A stretch of 64,000 bases of DNA, taken from NCBI GenBank assembly GCA_964017195.1, contig OZ024889.1, positions 65,518,858 through 65,582,857 of the forward strand. The letters run 5' to 3'. The notes under the pieces were generated by a model. The model had not been told where the DNA came from, searched no databases, and saw only the letters and a program-made list of their open reading frames with translations. This document shows positions 58,401 to 64,000 of the stretch, in pieces (position 1 is the first letter of the stretch; every line of letters begins with the position of its first letter). Made by a program: the position numbers and the translations under genes. This DNA comes from Siderastrea radians. Taxonomy: Eukaryota > Cnidaria > Anthozoa > Scleractinia > Rhizangiidae.

Positions 58401-61400
58401 TGCATATATCAAGATTAACATGTAAAGGTTATCATGGCGGCATGAACATTTTAATCACAATTTGACAATCCACAGCAGGGCCCGACAGCGGGACTTAAGA
58501 TAGCAGATCGCTTACAGAAGATCAGCGATTTATGGAACAAACTGGATTTGCTCTTTGCGTCCCTAAAACGCAAGGAGACGTATCGTTTGTGTTGTTGTTT
58601 AATATTTTTCTTTTGCGTCGAAGTTCATTCTTGTAAAAGTTAGCAAAAACGCAGCAAAGTTGAATATAAGTTTGAGCAAACGCGAAACTATAAAAATATT
58701 GCGGGCTGTTTTGTTGTTTTTGCTGTTATTATTTTTGCGCTGGATTTCAGGCCGGAAAAGGTTAGCGAAAAAGCTAGAAAGTTCAATATCAGCTAAAGCA
58801 AACGCAGACTGTATAAAACATGTTATACAATTCGGTGTCACTCTGAATACTCACCCCAAACATTCTTTGGCTTTCTTTCATTTTTGCGCGTAGCAACGGC
58901 CCGGCAGAAATGAGAAGATCGCTATACTGTGATGTTGATGAGTCTTGAAAGGTCTTTTTTAAAATACTCAACAACGGACGTGCTAGTTTCCCATAAATAT
59001 TGTAAAAAGTCGGTTTCTGTTTAGCTGAACGCTTGTCACTTGAGACCTCGCTGCTGGTTTGCCAAAGGACAATTCAGTGTAACAAATATTCTTAACCCCT
59101 TATTCGCCAAAGTGACAAGCATCTAATTTTCGTAACAATATTACTACTTAAAGGAGCTACGTCACGGATACTGCATCTTGAAAAAGCTGGCAAGTTTTTT
59201 CAAGTTTGTCATTCGTAATCCGTCATAATCTCCCTCATTTTTAACCATCCTTGTTTAGTTTTGGTTTATTATTACTTCTTTGGTGTTTTTCCACCTTAGG
59301 AAACTATTATTGGGAGGTTTCCTTCAATGAGAAAATAATTTTTTTCACATCAGCAAAGTGAATGAAAATACCGTGACATAGTTCCTTTAGGGAAGTGGTC
59401 ATAACAAGTGTACTCGATGAGGACCCACCTTGTGTAGGGTTAGGGGGGCTATGCAAGATACCACCTGTCTGATTAGCCAAAGGGACAAAAGTTATTGGCC
59501 TCAAAATTTGAGTTGAGACTTTCATATTAGGTGTGCATGAAGCTTGCATTGCTGGAGAAATGGCACAGGGAGGTTTGAACCTTTTTCTTGTAGTTTCTAC
59601 TCCTGATAGAGTGGGGGCTATACAAACAAGACACCATCTTTTAAGGTGGGGGAAGGGGGTACATGAAGAGACCACCCGTCTTTTTGCAGAGTGGTGGGTC
59701 TCGTCTGAGTACAATAGTTTTGACCAATGAAACTAACAGGACATGAGAATGAAGGAAATGGTCACCAAAAAAAAAAGATATCTAGGGTTGAAGAAAATTC
59801 TCACAACTAGTACAATAAAAGTGTATGGGAACAGTGAGGCCTGCATGTTGATATGCGGCTTAAAATGGTTAAAATTCCATTTAGGAAAAATAAGAAAATG
59901 AACAGCACCAAGGAAAGTACTGCTCAGTAGCTTCCATTTGAAAATCTACAACGGTTAATTGTCACATTTGTCCATTCTAGTAGTTTTCCCACTCAATTCA
60001 GGTTTGATTGTAGTTTTGATCGCGGTCGTATCGTCCACAGGATGTTGATTGGAAGAATCTGGACAAGCAAGTTAACCGTGCTTTACCTAATTTGAAAAAG
60101 GAGTGGGACAAGCTGGCAGAGCGTGTTAAAAAAGATCCAGAATGGGTCAGATTCCAGTGGTTGTCAATGAAGACAGGTAAGATGTCTAAGTATTCACTGG
60201 CTGAATCAAACTAGAAAGAGGGTTCACTAGAATTCAAACTACCCGCTTTCCTTTTCGTCTGCTAAATCTTGCAATCTGATCGACTATTTTTGTCACTTTG
60301 TCGCAACGTAAAATGCCCCTCTCCTTTACGTCCACCAGCCTTTCTACAGTTCCTTCGTTCAGTGAAACCCCGAACCTTGCGAAACTGGGCAGTTCTCCAG
60401 CGCAGTTACAGTTTATACAGTGTACAGTGGTCTCAGCTATCTCGAACTGTTCGAGTTAGCGGAGTTTCGAGATAGCCAGGGTTCGTCATAGCGGAGGTCC
60501 TGTCTAGTGACTGGTCTTTCCTCACAATAAACCAAACTTTAAGCTCATCACATGTTTTCTTTGTTGTTGTGCTTTGGGAAGAAACCAGGGGACGTTGGCG
60601 CTCAAGCTACGTCGTTACCACAAACGATGTGTTTGTAGCTCGTCTTTTGTTTCCTCAATCGTTTAGCCTGATTCACCACGTCTAATTTTAAAATTTCTTT
60701 CAGGTGAAAGTTCAACAGTCGCGGCATCGACGAAAGCCCTGCCGACGCAGACACCAACCAGCCTAGAAACAGAATTTAACTTTCAAGTGGAGGAGACTGA
60801 CGATGGGTTTAAGGCCGAACTGGGCCTTCGCCCAGGCGACTCGGTTCGTGTTCCCCTCGGTGAAGGTTTCCGCGAAGTTCGTGTTAAGTTTGTCGGGTTA
60901 CGAGACGGCAATCAGAAGAAACTAAAAGGCTGGAAGAAACGTTGGCAGAAACGACTTTGCCAGGTTCTGTGTGGTATATGTGAAGGAGAAGGATACCTTG
61001 ATATGACCATGGTTAGCAAGCGTTTCTTCAAGCTCACAAAGATGGGAGATCGTTTCATTAAGGTCAAAGTTGACGCAGACGAGACGTTTGTTCGTAAACA
61101 CCTTGAAGGTCATGAAATACGTTTCAAAGTAGAGTTGCGAACCCACGGGACTAAGGTCATGGTTATTAACTATGGAATCATTCTCAGAAGCAGCAGAACT
61201 CGTCGCTCTTTCTCTGACGAGTATTTCAGTATTCCTCATGAGGAACTGTTGCCAAGGTACCGCCAGCACCACCACGGCCACTGTATGACGGGGTCAGGCC
61301 CAGTGGCCTGGGCAAAGATACTTGGTTACTATGACAACATGGCGGCGAGAGTGTCCAACTCAAGCCACCCGTAAGTTTCATATATTTGTTTTATGTTTTT

Positions 61401-62699
61401 TGTTTGTTTGTTTGCTTGTTTGTTTCCGTGATTTAGGACGGCTTCCCAGTGACTTTCGTAGAACGTTGTCTGTTAAAAATTGGTCACGGGGCGAGGAGGG
61501 AATTAGTTGTGTAATCCAGTCAGAACTCGCAGGAGGGTTGTCCAATACTCCGACAAATTTATGCATGGCATTGTATTGTATTCACTTCACATAACAATAC
61601 CGTACAAAAGCATAACAATAAAGAATAAAGCAAAACAATAAGAAATTTAACAATGCTATGCATAAATTTGTCGGAGTATTAGACAAGTATGACTCGCAGG
61701 CAAATCATACAGCTGGTGGCCAGAGCGGGACTGGTTTTGGTTAATGTGTTTTGTTTTTTGTTTTGTTTTGGCTAGAAAGACAACATTTTCACTCTGAAGC
61801 ACCTGACATGAGCATCGGTGAATAAGAGCTCAGAAAACCTCATAAACAAAGCAGACTATGAGAATGCCACCGGCGCTATTATTTTCCTTCACTCTAAACT
61901 TTACGGAAGATCTGAAGTACAGCGGAAGCCCGTTAATACGATCACCCAGGGCCATAAAAAGTGTGGTCATGTTAACGGGTTGGTCGAATTATTGAGGTTA
62001 ACTGTGTGAGCTTTAATTCGGGCCAGAAGAGGGCGAGATGACTAGGTGATCGTATGTGTCTAAGGAACCGCGTGCAATAGCAGTGCTAAGCAGTGAAGTG
62101 CTGACTTACTCCTGCTCAAGTCTTGCCTTCGATTAGTATTCCAGAAGCCACTAGTAATTGGAATTATGGAAAAATTACTGAAAGTTCTTGCATTTTACTA
62201 CAGGTCAATTACTCGTCTGACGGGTTTGTCCACTCCTCTACCACTAACAATGGACGCTTCAGTGGAAAACGTCACCCAGAGAATCTTTCACAGGCTTGGA
62301 TCACATTGCTCCTCACACGGTAGAGGAGTAACCTCTCCTGCTCAAATGGCGCGAATCAGAAAAGTCTTCAAAGTCCTTGGGCGAGAGCTCAAGTTGGTTC
62401 ATCGGGGAAACCATGAAAAGGACCCTGGCGCTTGGACAGAGTTAATAAGGGACCTTCTTCAAAAGGGGTACCCTGTCATCATCAGTAAAGAGACTAAGAA
62501 CCTTGACAAGCATTATTACGTGGTTGTGACAAGAATCAGACAGAGCGCTAAATACTACAGTTTTTGTAATCAAAACACCGATATGTGTTCGTCATGGACT
62601 TTACGCGAGGAATCGCTTGTGTTTGTTCACGAGGAAGATAAGCCTGCCAAATGGGAAAGCGCTGACGCTCATTTTGTGGCCGCGGTCATCGATAAATGA
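52401..62699 (+). CDS. Type II membrane protein, C39/papain-like (pseudo)peptidase
   Basis: A predicted 670-residue protein in six exons: 52401-52645, 55718-55986, 57048-57247, 60041-60176, 60704-61370 and 62204-62699 (TGA). GT-AG borders and phases agree throughout. Residues 1-56 are charged and probably cytosolic. Residues 57-77 (GVYICLLILVLLVGFLVVYV) form one membrane anchor with no signal peptide, giving an extracellular C-terminus. The ectodomain ends in a C39/papain-like fold: CMTGSGPVAWAKILGYYDN at 477-495 resembles the nucleophile helix motif xGCGPVAWA..FGYYD, and H609 in HYYVVVTRIR fits the catalytic histidine strand. The expected cysteine is S481, so the enzyme may be inactive or changed; C477 is nearby. 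Residues 82-283 may be a propeptide-like region. The start is chosen at AAGATGG with the shortest cytosolic tail; the frame stays open upstream to 52161. Exact family and substrate are unknown. Confidence 0.75.
52646..55717 (+). other. Intron 1 of the membrane protein gene
   Basis: AT-rich, with GTAAGT donor and TTTCAG acceptor. Short open frames have no motif. No complete mobile element is recognised. Confidence 0.6.
59152..59386. mobile_element. TTAA-flanked MITE, copy 2
   Basis: Colinear with 3914-4146 over the full 235 bp, with about one difference in ten. It has the same AGGAGCTACGTCACGG start. The left flank is TTAA (59148-59151) and the right flank is TTAG, a mutated TTAA. It lies in intron 3 of the membrane protein gene. 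Confidence 0.8.
60425..60502. mobile_element. Mini pogo-like element
   Basis: TA-CAGTGGTCTCAGCTATCTCG at the left; the right end inverted reads CAGGACCTCCGCTATGACGA. TCGAGATAG/CTATCTCGA and TTAGCGGAG repeats fill the 78-bp interior. The right flank is TC. It is in intron 4 of the membrane protein gene. Confidence 0.45.
61538..61686. repeat. Inverted repeat, 36-bp arms
   Basis: AATACTCCGACAAATTTATG..GCATTGT at 61544-61574 is repeated inverted at 61650-61680 with 30 of 31 bases matching. The match extends by TTGTC/GACAA on the outside. The spacer is about 75 bases and A-rich. It lies in intron 5 of the membrane protein gene and could be a MITE or a transcribed hairpin. Confidence 0.7.
61920..62004. 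mobile_element. Mini pogo-like element
   Basis: TA-CAGCGGAAGCCCGTTAATACG at the left, GGTTAACTG at the right. The GTTAACGGG and GTTAATACGATCACC blocks are typical of pogo-type MITEs that imitate 'CGTTAATACG' termini. The interior is 85 bp. It is in intron 5. Confidence 0.5.
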
Positions 62700-63715
62700 A
62701 ACCATCTCAGGCAGGGCAGCTAGTACTGTAATTCGAATAATGAGATCGGCTTCAGTGACCACAGACTTGCACGTTGCATGCATAAAAAGTCGTGATATCG
62801 ATTTGTTGTTTAGGCTGGTTTTCCAACGGCTGTCGTTAACTCAAACCGATACATCTGACTAATGACGTTTATTACTCAGTAGACCAATCAAATGTGAGGA
62901 TGAAGTACAAAACAGGTCGTAAGCGGAGACAAACGTGTGTCAATCAGGTTTTGGTTTTTGTTCGGGATTGTCTGGAAAACAAACAAAAAAAAAACAACAA
63001 CAACATTAATCTCTTTCAATAGCCAGGTGAAACTTTTGTCTGGTGAACGTCGATAACTTGCTGAAACCGCTCCTTATGTCTCCAATTATGCGGACTACAG
63101 AAAGCAGGAAGAACTTCTGAAGGACTTTTCAATCGCGCTTTCTTGAACTTTAAGCCACTGGAGGGACTAAAGGATTCGCCTGCACTAGCCTCTGTATATA
63201 TTGTATGTAGAAACGTTGGTTTCTTAAGCCTAAGCTAGGTAAATGCGTTTGATACATCAGTAAGTTATTTTTTTCACTGTCGCAAAGGTCATCATAGCGC
63301 TTTTCTTTTGTTTTAGCATTTTTTTATGATTCAGTGTTCTTTTCATTGCACATTGACAGTCGAGAAATTAAGTGTTCCAAATAACGAAAATCTTCTCTTT
63401 TTCTCTAAATTTTGTACCATGTTGCTGTAGCGGGATAGGGTACCTTTCAGAAAACATATACATGTTTTGACATATACTCTCTGAAGAGAACAATCGGTTA
63501 AGTACTTTTCAGGCCAACATTTTAAGTGTAAAAAGTTATTTTATTACAAAGTTGTAATTAGGGCTTTTTAGTTTCTTACCGTGACCATTATTGACAAATA
63601 TATGTATTTTTTAATTAAAAATGTATGTTAAGTTTGCTCTGTGAACATGCAGATGTAGACCGTTTGGTCCTTTTCGTAACCGCCTGAAGTAAAGGCTGCT
63701 TCAACTCGAAAAAGA

Positions 63716-63721
63716 AATAAA
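63716..63721 (+). terminator. Candidate polyadenylation signal of the membrane protein gene
   Basis: AATAAA about 1 kb after the TGA, followed by a second AATAAA ten bases on (63727-63732). No nearer canonical signal is obvious, so a 1-kb 3' UTR is inferred. Confidence 0.45.
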
Positions 63722-64000
63722 GCAAAATAAAATCATTAAACATTTTCTGAAGACTTCGGTTACTTAGTGAAGAATCCTACTAAAGTGCAATCTCTTTGGT
63801 TCAGGGAAATTTTTGCGAAACCGTTTTAGGTTTGATGTACTGAGACCAAGAACAGCAAACTTAGAAGTACACCTTGTAAACGAACGGTGTTTCGGGTGTT
63901 TTGTTTCCCTGGTTTAAGGCCTATTTTAGTCCCTACTTTGGCAAACTTAAGGCGAGATTCGGGTTAGGGTTATCTAAATCTCATCAGCCTCCCTGTATAC

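Noticed and set aside
60922..61281. 119-codon antisense open frame
   Set aside because: It is a shadow of exon 5 of the membrane protein gene, whose sense frame has splice sites and a recognisable domain.
63961..63975. Telomere-like GGGTTAGGGTT
   Set aside because: Under two repeat units; chance occurrence near the window end.

Overview
This is an AT-rich animal nuclear genome window. Genes are split by phase-consistent GT-AG introns, intergenic DNA is long, and small inverted-repeat DNA transposons are dense. Gene content and repeat style fit a cnidarian, probably a stony coral or anemone. That assignment is my inference and no marker here proves it.

Layout: (1) 199-363 (+) is the last coding exon of DCAF12, a CUL4-DDB1 substrate receptor whose other exons lie left of the window. 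(2) 6536-11874 (+) is a complete five-exon gene for ribosomal protein eS17 (RPS17), with an oligopyrimidine tract before the ATG. Its intron 2 is packed with three DNA transposons, one of them a Tigger/pogo element that still holds the end of its transposase. (3) 13947-14945 (+) is an intronless 332-residue ORF of unknown function. (4) 18361-36697 (-) is a complete eight-coding-exon ARID3/dead ringer transcription factor gene (503 aa). Its 11.9 kb intron 2 carries a tandem array of about 0.8 kb units and a giant inverted repeat. (5) 36.7-52.4 kb is gene-poor, with scattered small transposons and microsatellites. (6) 52401-62699 (+) is a six-exon gene for a 670-residue type II membrane protein. 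Its ectodomain resembles a papain/C39-like cysteine peptidase, but the expected catalytic cysteine position appears to hold serine.

The genes do not form a pathway. The unifying theme is mobile DNA. I see a TAGCCTGCG-ended miniature family with 9-bp target duplications (three copies), a TTAA-flanked family (two copies of one element plus an unrelated one), a set of TA-flanked pogo-like elements ending CAGTGGAACC or similar, hAT-like elements starting CAGGGTTC, and G-run-ended foldback elements. Exon coordinates were read by hand from splice sites and reading frame. Homology calls come from recognising protein motifs, not from a database search.
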